Shown: piece after piece, positions 52,685 to 60,778 of the stretch | How positions within the stretch are numbered: the first letter of the stretch is position 1 | Layout of the letters: each line of letters begins with the position of its first letter | DNA from: Roseimarinus sediminis | GTDB taxonomy: Bacteria; Bacteroidota; Bacteroidia; Bacteroidales; Prolixibacteraceae | NCBI RefSeq assembly: GCF_050433125.1 | Contig: NZ_JBNPXV010000001.1 | Span: 62,001 to 126,000, forward strand | Direction of reading: 5' to 3' | Length of the DNA stretch: 64,000 bases | The notes under the pieces: model-generated | Told to the model about the DNA's origin: nothing | Databases searched by the model: none | What the model saw: only the letters and a program-made list of their open reading frames with translations | Translations under genes and position numbers: made by a program

Positions 52685-53062
52685 ATGAGCGAAAAAACCA
52701 GGTATTCCGACGAAGAGCTTAAGGAGTTCAAAGAGATCATCCTTAAGAAATTGGATAAAGCTCAAAAAGATTACGACATCTTTAAAGGCTCGATCACTCA
52801 TAGCGATGATAACGACACCCAGGACACCTCTCCTACTTTTAAAGTACTGGAAGAAGGTGCTGCCACCCTGTCGAAAGAAGAAGCCAGCAAGCTGGCGCAA
52901 CGTCAGCTGAAATTCATTCAACACCTGCAGGCGGCCCTGGTTCGCATCGAGAACAAAACCTATGGCATTTGCCGGGAAACCGGCAAGCTGATTTCAAAGG
53001 AACGCCTGCGTGCAGTGCCACATGCCACCCTTTCGATCGATGCCAAAAACATGCAGCGTTAA
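52685..53062 (+). CDS. TraR/DksA family protein without zinc cysteines
   Basis: A 125-aa protein of the DksA group, which binds RNA polymerase through the secondary channel. It has a coiled-coil N-terminal half (YSDEELKEFKEIILKKLDKAQKDY) and the C-terminal IENKTYGICRETGKLISKERLRAVPHATLSID. Where the classical finger has four Cys, only one remains in GICRETG, so no zinc site is expected. I recall that Bacteroidota members look the same. It is followed by a terminator and lspA. Confidence 0.9.
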   Translation: MSEKTRYSDEELKEFKEIILKKLDKAQKDYDIFKGSITHSDDNDTQDTSPTFKVLEEGAATLSKEEASKLAQRQLKFIQHLQAALVRIENKTYGICRETGKLISKERLRAVPHATLSIDAKNMQR

Positions 53063-53087
53063 TAAAGAGCAAAAACAAATAGGTTTC

Positions 53088-53119
53088 AATTGAGGGCCCC
53101 TGCGCTCTCAATTTTTTTT
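53088..53119 (+). terminator. terminator after dksA-like gene
   Basis: TTGAG-G-GC and GC-T-CTCAA form a stem around CCCCTGC with eight T behind it. Imperfect by one mismatch. It lies between the dksA-like gene and lspA. Confidence 0.6.
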
Positions 53120-53130
53120 AGTGTATTACT

Positions 53131-53769
53131 ATGTCGAAAAAACAACTGGCCATTCTGGTAATTGTACTGATCCTTCTTGCCGATCAGATTTTAAAAGTAT
53201 GGGTGAAAACAAGCTTCTTCCTGGGTGAAGAACGAAGTGTTATCGGAGACTGGTTCCTGCTTCATTTTGTCGAAAACCGCGGAATGGCTTTCGGTTTTGA
53301 ATTTGCCGGCCGCTTTGGAAAGGTACTGCTTACCCTTTTCCGCCTGGTGGCTGCAACGGCCATCTTCTGGTACCTGCTTAAACTCATCAAACGCGGCATT
53401 CCAAGCGGTTTGGTGATCAGCATTGCCATGATCTTTGCTGGTGCCGTAGGCAACATCATCGACAGTGCCTTTTATGGTGTGTTGTTCAGCGACAGCTACG
53501 GCCGCATCGCCACCTTTCTGCCCGAAGGCGGAGGTTACGAAACTTTTTTACACGGTTCGGTGGTCGACATGTTCTTCTTCCCTGTCATTACAGGAAGCTG
53601 GCCCTCATGGTCGCCCATCAATGCCGGTGAAAGCTTTATGTTTTTCCGCCCTGTTTTCAACATTGCCGACTCATCGATCACCATCGGAATTGGCATTATC
53701 CTGGTATTTTACCGCAAGTATTTCAACGATCTTGACAAGCCAAAAACAGCAGCCCCGGACGAAGAATAA
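53131..53769 (+). CDS. lspA: lipoprotein signal peptidase
   Basis: Cleaves the signal of prelipoproteins next to the lipidated Cys in the inner membrane. The 212-aa protein has four hydrophobic segments (about residues 5-22, 60-85, 90-112, 175-197). The catalytic aspartates are in GAVGNIIDSAFYGV (about 105-118) and FNIADSSITIGI (about 175-186). It is longer than the 160-170 aa of proteobacterial LspA because of an insertion after the first active-site Asp, as is common in this phylum. Confidence 0.95.
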   Translation: MSKKQLAILVIVLILLADQILKVWVKTSFFLGEERSVIGDWFLLHFVENRGMAFGFEFAGRFGKVLLTLFRLVAATAIFWYLLKLIKRGIPSGLVISIAMIFAGAVGNIIDSAFYGVLFSDSYGRIATFLPEGGGYETFLHGSVVDMFFFPVITGSWPSWSPINAGESFMFFRPVFNIADSSITIGIGIILVFYRKYFNDLDKPKTAAPDEE

Positions 53770-53866
53770 GCTTTTAAAGTTTTTGCTTGTGTAATTTGAT
53801 GCAAATCGTTAAAATTGCACTCCGAAAATAAACGATGAATGATCGTTGAAAAACAATCATTCATTG

Positions 53867-53933
53867 GGGCCTGTAGCTCAGTTTCCGCAAGCTGGCGGAT
53901 GACTCTTCCGATAGTTATCGGAACAGGGGGTCA
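53867..53933 (+). pseudogene. tRNA-Ile2 relic A with two palindromes
   Basis: Starts GGGCCTGTAGCTCAGTT like the intact tRNA at 53980 (one change). Then GGTTAGAGCACC is replaced by TCCGCAAGCTGGCGGA (53884-53899), TGACTC is kept, ATAAT of the anticodon loop is replaced by TTCCGATAGTTATCGGAA (53906-53923), and CAGG-GGGTC follows before the copy ends in unrelated A-rich DNA. It cannot fold as a tRNA. Confidence 0.85.
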
Positions 53934-53979
53934 TTAAAAAATACTGACACATTGATTGAAATATCGATTTTTAGATATC

Positions 53980-54054
<75 letters not shown>

Positions 54055-54063
54055 AAAACGCAA

Positions 54064-54097
54064 GAAGGAGATGATTTTTATAATTGTCTCCTTTTTT
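54064..54097 (+). terminator. terminator after tRNA-Ile2
   Basis: AAGGAGA and TCTCCTT pair around an A/T-rich loop, with a run of seven T. It follows the tRNA by 10 bp and precedes the GIY-YIG ORF by about 11 bp. Confidence 0.8.
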
Positions 54098-54108
54098 TGT
54101 TGCATGAT

Positions 54109-54405
54109 ATGAAAGCATATACCTACATACTTTTCAGTAAAAAAATAAACCGCTTTTATATTGGTTGTACCAATGAACCTGTTGAAAATAGGCTCTTGAA
54201 ACATAACCTGCACAGTTATGGCAAACACCGCTTTACTGCAACCGCCGATGATTGGGAGATTTTTCTAATCATCGATGTCTCAAATTATTCACATGCTGTG
54301 CGTCTTGAGCGAAAAATTAAAGCAATGAAGAGCAAAACCTTCATTCTAAACCTTAAAAAGTATCCCGAACTCCTTCAAAAGATCATCAATGAAACAAGCA
54401 CCTGA
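54109..54405 (+). CDS. small GIY-YIG nuclease-domain protein, intact copy
   Basis: A 98-aa protein consisting of one GIY-YIG domain: TYILFSKKINRFYIGCT (GIY and YIG strands, residues 4-20), then ENRLLKHNL, RFTATADDWEIFLII, and the RLERKIKAMKSKTFILNLKKYPELL end. The catalytic Tyr, Arg and Glu regions are recognisable. Such genes are abundant next to tRNAs in Bacteroidota and are widely seen as selfish or repair-related. The stop TGA lies in DNA derived from a broken tRNA (AGCACCTGACTC). It follows the tRNA-Ile2 terminator. Confidence 0.88.
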   Translation: MKAYTYILFSKKINRFYIGCTNEPVENRLLKHNLHSYGKHRFTATADDWEIFLIIDVSNYSHAVRLERKIKAMKSKTFILNLKKYPELLQKIINETST

Positions 54406-54481
54406 CTCTTCCGTCCCGCTAGCTATTGGGAATCGGAACAGGGGGTCGTCCCTCTTAAGGCGGGACTGGGCCCACAAAACG
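54397..54481 (+). pseudogene. tRNA-Ile2 relic B, 3' part, with nested palindromes
   Basis: Starts AGCACCTGACTC (end of D arm to anticodon loop of tRNA-Ile2). ATAAT of the anticodon loop is replaced by TTCCG-TCCCGCTAGCTATTGGGA-ATCGGAA (54409-54438), a palindrome within a palindrome. CAGG-GGGTC follows, the entire T arm is replaced by GTCCCTCTTAAGGCGGGAC (54448-54466), and the copy ends TGGGCCCACAAAACG as in the intact gene with its flank. The 5' half of the tRNA is missing. Confidence 0.85.
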
Positions 54482-54512
54482 AAGGGGACGATTTTGCAAT
54501 TGTCCCCTTTTT
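54482..54512 (+). terminator. terminator after tRNA relic B
   Basis: AAGGGGAC and GTCCCCTT pair around a 12-nt loop, followed by seven T. It has the same place and build as the terminator behind the intact tRNA-Ile2, although the stem sequence differs. Confidence 0.8.
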
Positions 54513-54525
54513 TATTTCCTAAACT

Positions 54526-54758
54526 GTGAAAGCTTTCACTTACATACTATTCAGTAAAAAGCTGGATCGCTATTACATTGGTTCAACAGAATTATCCCCT
54601 GAAGAAAGATTATCTCTACACCTTTCGAAGCATTACGGAAATTCAAAGCCCCGATTAAATCGGGGGCAAAAACTGATGATTGGGAACTCAGGTCCCACAT
54701 TGAATGCAGCTCAATCTCCCAAGCCAGAAAGTTAGAAAATTACCTTATTGAATTTTAG
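54526..54758 (+). pseudogene. GIY-YIG gene broken by a 17-bp palindrome, copy 1
   Basis: GTG-initiated frame reading TYILFSKKLDRYYIGST and HLSKHYGNSK, then CCCCGATTAAATCGGGG (54649-54665) shifts the frame. Removing exactly those 17 bp restores AKTDDWELRSHIECSSISQ, followed by ARKLENYLIEF and a stop at 54756-54758, as in a normal GIY-YIG protein. The end is also shorter than in the intact copy. The second copy at 63385 has the same damage. Confidence 0.85.
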
Positions 54759-54870
54759 TTTCTTCTTTCAACGAAAAGTCGATCGAATAAATGTACAAAT
54801 AAAGTCGTCCGTAAAAATGAAATCCAAAGCAAGACAATCACGAGAAGCAGCGCCTCAAAATAATTTGATT
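54548..54870 (+). repeat. direct repeat DR1 flanking the AraC/AKR cassette
   Basis: From the GIY-YIG relic to about 54870 the sequence closely matches 63407-63768 in the same orientation, including the palindrome and the AAGTCGATCGAATAAATGT segment after the relic. The second copy has extra bases near 63662-63710. The pair bounds the 54.9-63.4 kb gene cassette. Confidence 0.85.
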
Positions 54871-54961
54871 ATCTGGTTGATATCTGATAGCAACCACCCT
54901 GTCATTGTACACGTTTGAATAAACAGATTCATCAAAACCTGTTACAGTTTCCAATTAGTTT

Positions 54962-55873
54962 TTAATTCATATTTCGGTACTCAATAGGAGTCAGGCCTGT
55001 TTCCTTTTTAAACATGCGGGCAAAATGTTGTGGATATTTAAAACCCAGCGTGTTGGCTATTTCACTTACTGTATTATCCTTATTGAATAGCTTATTCTTT
55101 GCAATATCAATGATCTTGCACTGTATATACTCTTTTGCTGACTTTCCGGTTTCCCTTTTTATCAGGTCCCCAAAATAATTGGAGGACAGATTAAATTCAT
55201 TTGCAAAATAAGCTACCGAAGGCAAGCCAATTGTTTGGGGCCTGTCAGAAAAGAAGAAGTCGTGTAAATGCTCTTCAAATTTTTCAAGAATACCCTTATT
55301 GACATTCTCACGTGTAATAAATTGCCGATCGTAAAAGCGTGTACAGTAGTTTAAAAACAATTCAATGTTGGAAGTAATCACCTTCTTGCTATGCCTATCA
55401 ATATTTTGTTGTAATTCATACTTTATCTTGGAGAAGCAATCCAGTACTATTTGCCTTTCGCGCTCTGAAACATGCAGTGCTTCATGTGATTTATAACTAA
55501 AGAAAGAATAGTCGTAGATACCATTTGACAAGTTGGTGCCTTGAAGCAGATCTGGATGAAATACAAGAGCATGACCTTTCGGCTGGTAGATTTTCCCATC
55601 GTTTTCAATCTCAATCACCTGCCCGGGAGCCACAAAGACCAAAGTGCCCTCCTGATAATCATAATAGTTGCGACCATATTTTAAATCACCACATTTTACA
55701 TCTTTCAAAAAAATACAATATAAGCCAAAATTGAGTCTGACATTTGCTTCTGCTCCCCAGGTTCTGGGATTTGCTTTTGAGAAATCGATGACGTTTACTA
55801 AGGGGTGAAATGTCTCATGATTGTTTAGCACATTGTATTCGATCACCGTATCATATCTGAATATTTTCTCCAT
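54962..55873 (-). CDS. AraC family transcriptional regulator
   Basis: A 303-aa regulator with an N-terminal cupin-like sensing domain (about residues 20-150) and a C-terminal double helix-turn-helix: SSNYFGDLIKRETGKSAKEYIQCK and VSEIANTLGFKYPQHFARMFKKETGLTPIEYRNMN. It is divergent from the hydrolase-AKR cassette and very likely controls it. Two similar 40-bp sequences in the 353-bp gap (55941-55980, 56125-56164) are candidate binding sites. Confidence 0.92.
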   Translation of the reverse strand: MEKIFRYDTVIEYNVLNNHETFHPLVNVIDFSKANPRTWGAEANVRLNFGLYCIFLKDVKCGDLKYGRNYYDYQEGTLVFVAPGQVIEIENDGKIYQPKGHALVFHPDLLQGTNLSNGIYDYSFFSYKSHEALHVSERERQIVLDCFSKIKYELQQNIDRHSKKVITSNIELFLNYCTRFYDRQFITRENVNKGILEKFEEHLHDFFFSDRPQTIGLPSVAYFANEFNLSSNYFGDLIKRETGKSAKEYIQCKIIDIAKNKLFNKDNTVSEIANTLGFKYPQHFARMFKKETGLTPIEYRNMN

Positions 55874-55940
55874 ACTACCAAGATTATCTGAAACAAAAAT
55901 AACGAATCACAGCTAGTTATCATTACTCTGAAAATCAAAT

Positions 55941-55980
55941 CTGTTAAAATGGTAGGAAAACCAGTAAATTATATACTATT
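55941..55980 (+). promoter_or_regulatory. candidate AraC-family operator, site A
   Basis: Begins CTGTTAAAATGGTAGG and contains AACC-GTAA and TATATAC. It agrees with site B (56125-56164) at 30 of 40 positions in the same orientation. It lies about 70 bp upstream of the araC-like gene, which fits autoregulation. Confidence 0.5.
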
Positions 55981-56124
55981 TCCCAAACCCAATATCTTAG
56001 CAACACTAATAACGAACAGTTTATACGTCTAAAAAGGCTCTGGCGTACTTGTATCATTTACTGTTCTCAATGACGCATGGACTGCTTATTGATTTACTTG
56101 TATAAGTGCTGAAACTGATCCGAC

Positions 56125-56164
56125 CTGTAAAAATGGTTATAGAACCTGTAATCTATATACCAAT
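56125..56164 (+). promoter_or_regulatory. candidate AraC-family operator, site B
   Basis: Begins CTGTAAAAATGGTTAT, with AACC-GTAA and TATATAC in register with site A. It lies just upstream of the near-consensus -7 box of the hydrolase gene, the usual position for activation. Confidence 0.5.
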
Positions 56165-56226
56165 AGTCATTGTTGATTTTCAGATATTTGTATTGTAGAA
56201 ATTCAAACTTTTAAAGTCAATTTAAA

Positions 56227-57339
56227 ATGAAAACAAACAGAAAGCATAAATTTAGAAAACGGACAATTAACATTACATTTTCGAGTCTGATTCTTATACT
56301 GTTCCTGGTTTCAGCTTGTACAAATAAGATAGCGGACAAAAACAGTGATTTTATTCAACTTAAAGAACAAGGCAGCTTTATGGTTGGAGGTTCTGTAATT
56401 ACAAACCCCGGAACATTTAATCCTTATAATCCAACTCCGGAGGGGCAAACCTTGCATGGCGACCATGCTTATGTTTTTTACCAAATCCCTGCGGATGCCC
56501 GCAAATATCCGCTGGTAATGTGGCACGGTTTCGGACAGTTTTCAAAAACGTGGGAAACCACTCCTGATGGGCGCGAAGGGTATCAGAACATTTTTTTGCG
56601 TAGGCGATTTCCTGTTTATTTAATTGACCAGCCGAGAAGAGGCGATGCCGGACGAAGTACAGTTCCTGCTCAAATTGACCCAATTTCTGATGAGCAGCAA
56701 TGGTTTGGAACATTTCGTATCGGCATTTGGCCAGACTATTTTGAAGGGGTTCAATTTGCCCGTGACAAACAAACATTGGAACAATATTTCCGCAGTATGA
56801 CCCCTGATGTTGGTGCTGTTGATGTAAATGTCAATGTAGATGCCGTATCAGCATTATTTGATAAAATTGGTCAGGGTATTTTGATTACGCATTCGCATTC
56901 GGGCGGTATGGGCTGGTTAACGGCAATCAAAAATCAAAATATTAAAGCCATTGTTTCCTATGAACCCGGAAGTGGTTTTTTATTTCCCGAAGGGGAAGTC
57001 CCTGCACCAATGCCAAGTGCCGGTGGAACACTGGAAGCATTTGGTGTTCCCATGCAGGATTTTATGAAGTTAACACAAATTCCCATTGTCATTTACTATG
57101 GCGATTTCATCCCCAAAGAACCAAATTCAAATCCCGGACAGGATGGTTGGCGTGTACGTCTTGAAATGGCGAGACGCTGGCGCGATTGTGTCAATCAACA
57201 TGGCGGCGATGTCACCGTGGTGCATTTGCCGGAAGTCGGGATTGAAGGCAATACCCATTTCCCGTTTTCAGATTTGAACAATGTTGAAATTGCCGATTTA
57301 ATGTCGGAATGGTTGAGTGAAAAAGAATTAGATAATTAA
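56227..57339 (+). CDS. alpha/beta hydrolase lipoprotein
   Basis: A 370-aa exported esterase-like enzyme. A basic N-terminus is followed by a hydrophobic stretch ending VSAC (Cys at about residue 31), a lipoprotein signal. The hydrolase fold shows VMWHGFGQFSKTWETTPDG near residue 98-116, VYLIDQPRRGDAGRS, and the nucleophile elbow ILITHSHSGGMGW with Ser near residue 225; His in the C-terminal GNTHFPF is the likely base. Substrate unknown. First gene of the cassette, 8 bp ahead of an aldo/keto reductase. Confidence 0.88.
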   Translation: MKTNRKHKFRKRTINITFSSLILILFLVSACTNKIADKNSDFIQLKEQGSFMVGGSVITNPGTFNPYNPTPEGQTLHGDHAYVFYQIPADARKYPLVMWHGFGQFSKTWETTPDGREGYQNIFLRRRFPVYLIDQPRRGDAGRSTVPAQIDPISDEQQWFGTFRIGIWPDYFEGVQFARDKQTLEQYFRSMTPDVGAVDVNVNVDAVSALFDKIGQGILITHSHSGGMGWLTAIKNQNIKAIVSYEPGSGFLFPEGEVPAPMPSAGGTLEAFGVPMQDFMKLTQIPIVIYYGDFIPKEPNSNPGQDGWRVRLEMARRWRDCVNQHGGDVTVVHLPEVGIEGNTHFPFSDLNNVEIADLMSEWLSEKELDN

Positions 57340-57347
57340 AAGATAGT

Positions 57348-58199
57348 ATGAAAAAAGTAAAATTAAACAATGGCATAGAAATGCCCATCCTCGGTTTTGG
57401 TGTGTTTCAAATGGCAGACTTAAAAGAATGCGAAAATAGCGTGCTAACAGCTATTGAGACTGGTTACAGGTTAATTGATACGGCAGCGATTTATTTGAAT
57501 GAGACAGCTGTTGGCAATGCCATCAAAAGGAGTAGTGTTGCCAGAGAAGACCTCTTTATTACGACCAAGGTTTGGGTACAAGATGCCGGATACGAGAAAA
57601 CAAAAAAGGCTTTCGAAAAATCACTAAGCAAATTGCAACTCGATTATCTTGATTTGTATTTGATACACCAGCCTTACGGCGATGTACATGGCTCGTGGCG
57701 TGCGATGGAAGAAATGTATAAGGAGGGAAAAATACGTGCTGTTGGTGTAAGTAATTTCCACCCCGACAGGGTGATGGATATGATTGTACACAATGAAATA
57801 GTTCCAGCGGTAAACCAGATTGAAACGCACCCATTTCATCAACAAACTGAAACACATCAATTCCTTCTCGACAATGGTGTTCAGCTGGAATCGTGGGGGC
57901 CATTTGCAGAAGGGAAAAACAAGCTCTTTACAAATGATTTGTTGGCTGGAATTGGCAGGAAATATAACAAGTCAGTTGCACAGGTTGTTCTTCGTTGGTT
58001 AACTCAACGGGGAATTGTTGCCATTCCCAAATCAGTTCACAAAGATAGAATTGTGCAAAACTACAACAGCCTTGATTTTGAACTATCAACCGAAGATATG
58101 GATGCAATAGCAACGCTTGATATGAAAGCTACAAGCTTTTTCGACCACCGTGACCCGGCGATGGTTAAATGGTTGGGAAACAGTAAAGCAGACCTATAG
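57348..58199 (+). CDS. aldo/keto reductase (cytoplasmic)
   Basis: A 283-aa NADPH-dependent reductase of the diketogluconate reductase type. The catalytic set is in GYRLIDTAAIYLNE (Asp and Tyr, near residues 42-55), ITTKVWVQ (Lys near 72) and DLYLIHQPYGD (His near 105). VGVSNFHPDRV, VNQIETHPFHQQ and the C-terminal IPKSVHKDRIVQN NADP-binding element are standard. There is no signal peptide, unlike the second aldo/keto reductase in this cassette at 59829. Confidence 0.92.
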   Translation: MKKVKLNNGIEMPILGFGVFQMADLKECENSVLTAIETGYRLIDTAAIYLNETAVGNAIKRSSVAREDLFITTKVWVQDAGYEKTKKAFEKSLSKLQLDYLDLYLIHQPYGDVHGSWRAMEEMYKEGKIRAVGVSNFHPDRVMDMIVHNEIVPAVNQIETHPFHQQTETHQFLLDNGVQLESWGPFAEGKNKLFTNDLLAGIGRKYNKSVAQVVLRWLTQRGIVAIPKSVHKDRIVQNYNSLDFELSTEDMDAIATLDMKATSFFDHRDPAMVKWLGNSKADL

Positions 58200-58226
58200 T
58201 TCTGTTTAATAAGAAAAACTAAGGAA

Positions 58227-59273
58227 ATGAGAATAAGAAATAAAATATTGACAGTTATGCTTGTGGCAACCAGTATGCTTGCATCAGCTCAAACTAAACC
58301 TTCAAATCCATACGGACTGGTTTATGGAGATGCTATAAACGAAAATATTCAGGGTAAAGTAAATATTCACCCTGTAAACTATTATCTAAACGGCATAAAA
58401 ATAGCAGCCAATGTTTATACACCTGCGAACTATGACCCTTCAAAGAGTTACCCTGCTGTTGTGATTGCGCACCCCAACGGTGGTGTTAAAGAGCAGGTGG
58501 CCGGATTATATGCACAACGTTTAGCCGAATTGGGCTATGTCACCATTGCTGCCGATGCATCCTATCAGGGAGCCAGCGGCGGTGAGCCCCGCAATGTTGA
58601 TAAACCAGCCAATCGCATTGAAGATATACGTGGAATGGCCGATTATATTACCCAATATGCTGGTGTAAATGCTGAAAAACTGGGCTTATTAGGTGTTTGC
58701 GGTGGCGGTGGTTATTCATTGGCCGCTGCCCAAACCGACAAACGCTTTAAAGCTGTGGCAACCCTGAGCATGTTTAATTCAGGCGTGGTAAGGCGTAATG
58801 GTTTTCGTGACAGTCAACTTTCAACTATCCAGGAGAGGTTAAAGCAAGCATCGGATGCCCGGGCACAAGAAGCCGCAGGGGGTGAAGTGTTATACACGGC
58901 CAATGCCAAAACAAGCGATGAACAGGCAGACAAAATGCCATTTGATTTGTACCGCGAGGGACATTATTATTACAACCGGACCCACGCTCACCCCAATTCT
59001 ACTTTCAGGTACACCACCAGCAGCCTGCTCGATTTGATGGCTTTTGATGCAAGTACCAATATGGCGTTAATCAACCAGCCATTATTAATGATGGCCGGAA
59101 GCAAAGCCGATACTTACTACATGACAGAAGATGCTTTCAGTAAAGCAACAGGAACCAACAAAAAAGAACTGTTCCTGATTGACGGAGCGACCCATATTCA
59201 AACTTATTATGTTCCGGAATATGTAAATCAGGCAATGAACAAACTCAATGACTTTTTTTGCAAATACTTATAA
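58227..59273 (+). CDS. exported alpha/beta hydrolase, dienelactone-hydrolase-like
   Basis: A 348-aa enzyme with signal peptide MRIRNKILTVMLVATSMLASAQ. The fold shows PAVVIAHPNGGVKEQ near residue 78-92, TIAADASYQGASGGEPRN, and the nucleophile elbow LGVCGGGGYSLAAAQ near residue 154, where Cys replaces Ser as in dienelactone hydrolases. The C-terminal IDGATHIQTYY supplies the His. It probably cleaves a small ester or lactone in the periplasm. It lies 27 bp after the aldo/keto reductase. Confidence 0.88.
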   Translation: MRIRNKILTVMLVATSMLASAQTKPSNPYGLVYGDAINENIQGKVNIHPVNYYLNGIKIAANVYTPANYDPSKSYPAVVIAHPNGGVKEQVAGLYAQRLAELGYVTIAADASYQGASGGEPRNVDKPANRIEDIRGMADYITQYAGVNAEKLGLLGVCGGGGYSLAAAQTDKRFKAVATLSMFNSGVVRRNGFRDSQLSTIQERLKQASDARAQEAAGGEVLYTANAKTSDEQADKMPFDLYREGHYYYNRTHAHPNSTFRYTTSSLLDLMAFDASTNMALINQPLLMMAGSKADTYYMTEDAFSKATGTNKKELFLIDGATHIQTYYVPEYVNQAMNKLNDFFCKYL

Positions 59274-59283
59274 ATAAAGCACT

Positions 59284-59748
59284 ATGAAAACAACAATTCT
59301 CGGACTATTTCTAATCATCCTGTGCGCACAATTGTCCTTCGCACAAAATCAAGCGACAAAGAGTTTCACCGTTGCAGAACAGGAAATCATTGATCTTTCA
59401 AAACAGAAATGGCAGTGGATGGCCGACAAGAATGCCGATACCTTGAAATTTCTTTTTCACGAAAAAGCCATGTTTGTACACATGGGCGGAGCCTGGGGAA
59501 CCGAACAGGAACTCAACATTATTAAAAGCGGTGGAATTTGGTATAAGAAAGCCGATATACACGAAGTTTCTGTTAATATTATCGACAATACAGCCATCTT
59601 GTTGAACCGAATAGACTTACTAGCCGAAGTTGGCGGGAATGAGGTAACAAACCCGTTTGAAGTTACAGAGGTGTATATTAAACAGGGGGATAACTGGAAA
59701 TTAGGTTCATTATCATTTACCCGGTTGATGACACCCCCTGCGCATTAA
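59284..59748 (+). CDS. exported NTF2-like (SnoaL/DUF4440) protein
   Basis: A 154-aa protein with signal peptide MKTTILGLFLIILCAQLSFAQ. The rest fits the cone-shaped NTF2-like fold: QEIIDLSKQKWQWMADKNADTLKFLFHEKAMFVHMGG near residues 35-70, DIHEVSVNIIDNTAILLNRIDL and a final strand DNWKLGSLSFTRL. Such proteins are isomerases, cyclases or binders of small molecules. It follows the hydrolase by 10 bp. Confidence 0.82.
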   Translation: MKTTILGLFLIILCAQLSFAQNQATKSFTVAEQEIIDLSKQKWQWMADKNADTLKFLFHEKAMFVHMGGAWGTEQELNIIKSGGIWYKKADIHEVSVNIIDNTAILLNRIDLLAEVGGNEVTNPFEVTEVYIKQGDNWKLGSLSFTRLMTPPAH

Positions 59749-59828
59749 ATACAGATAATACTCTACAATAATAATTCGCAGTAGCGAACGAAGAAAGCAG
59801 TGATTACAAACATAAAAATTAAGAAAAA

Positions 59829-60749
59829 ATGAAAACAGTTAAAAATTATTTTCTGCTAATAGCAGTCCTTTTTTTCGTTGGCATCAATCATGCTAACGCA
59901 CAGGGGAAAGAATATGTGCCCATGTTAAAACTGAACAACGGGTTAGAAATGCCCCAGTTGGGAATTGGCACTTTTGCCATTTCATACGAACAGGCAAAGG
60001 AGGCGTGTCTTGAAGCATTTCGAAATGGCTTTCGCCATGTAGATTGCGCCACGGCCTATCGCGTGGAGGGAGCTGTTGGAGAAGCCATGAAAGAAAGCGG
60101 CATCCCGCGCGAAGAATTTTTTATCACCAGTAAATTATGGGTTTCCAACTATTCAAAGGGCAATACCCTGGCATCAATTGATACCATACTGAAACGTTTT
60201 CAAACCGATTATATCGACCTGCTTTACATCCATCAGCCCATTGGCGATTATGTTAATGCCTGGAAAGAAATGGAAAAGGCTGTTGCATCAGGCAAGGTAC
60301 GCTCATTGGGAATCAGTAATTTTGATGCAAGTAAGGAACGCTTCCATGCCATTGTCGATAGCATGAAAATTAAACCCGTTGCGTTGCAAATCGAATGTCA
60401 TCCCTACGCACAGCGTAACGATATACGGGAATGGGTAAAACCATACGATATTTATATTGAATGTTGGTATCCGCTGGGGCATGGTGACAAAGGATTATTA
60501 TCCGACCCCGTGATTAAAACTATTGCCGATGCTCATGAAAAAAGTATTGTTCAAATAATTCTCCGATGGCATATTCAGGAAGGGTTTTCCGTCATTCCGG
60601 GAGCGACTAATCCAGTTCATATCAAGGAGAATATCAATATTTTTGACTTTGAATTGAGTGCTGAAGAAATGGCGACAATGCGTTCTTTGAACAAGGACAA
60701 ACGCTTTTTTAATGTTACCTTGGAACAGCTTGATAGTTGGGCTAATTAA
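59829..60749 (+). CDS. aldo/keto reductase with signal peptide
   Basis: A 306-aa aldo/keto reductase with an N-terminal export signal (hydrophobic core about residues 7-20, cleavage after NHANA, then QGKEYVP). The mature part has FRHVDCATAYRVEG (Asp, Tyr), ITSKLWVSNY (Lys), DLLYIHQPIGDY (His) and ALQIECHPYAQR. Its partner at 57348 lacks a signal. Family members use NADPH, which is not expected in the periplasm, so either another electron source or cytoplasmic retention must apply. No twin-Arg motif. Confidence 0.9.
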   Translation: MKTVKNYFLLIAVLFFVGINHANAQGKEYVPMLKLNNGLEMPQLGIGTFAISYEQAKEACLEAFRNGFRHVDCATAYRVEGAVGEAMKESGIPREEFFITSKLWVSNYSKGNTLASIDTILKRFQTDYIDLLYIHQPIGDYVNAWKEMEKAVASGKVRSLGISNFDASKERFHAIVDSMKIKPVALQIECHPYAQRNDIREWVKPYDIYIECWYPLGHGDKGLLSDPVIKTIADAHEKSIVQIILRWHIQEGFSVIPGATNPVHIKENINIFDFELSAEEMATMRSLNKDKRFFNVTLEQLDSWAN

Positions 60750-60778
60750 TTAACAGAAGACGAATTGCAATGTGAATC

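Larger units (their letters stand above)
55874..56226. other. divergent regulatory region between araC-like gene and cassette
   Basis: 353 bp with no coding frame. It holds two 40-bp direct repeats about 184 bp apart and, just before the hydrolase gene, a near-consensus -7 box GATATTTG at 56183-56190 (7 of 8 bases). Confidence 0.6.
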
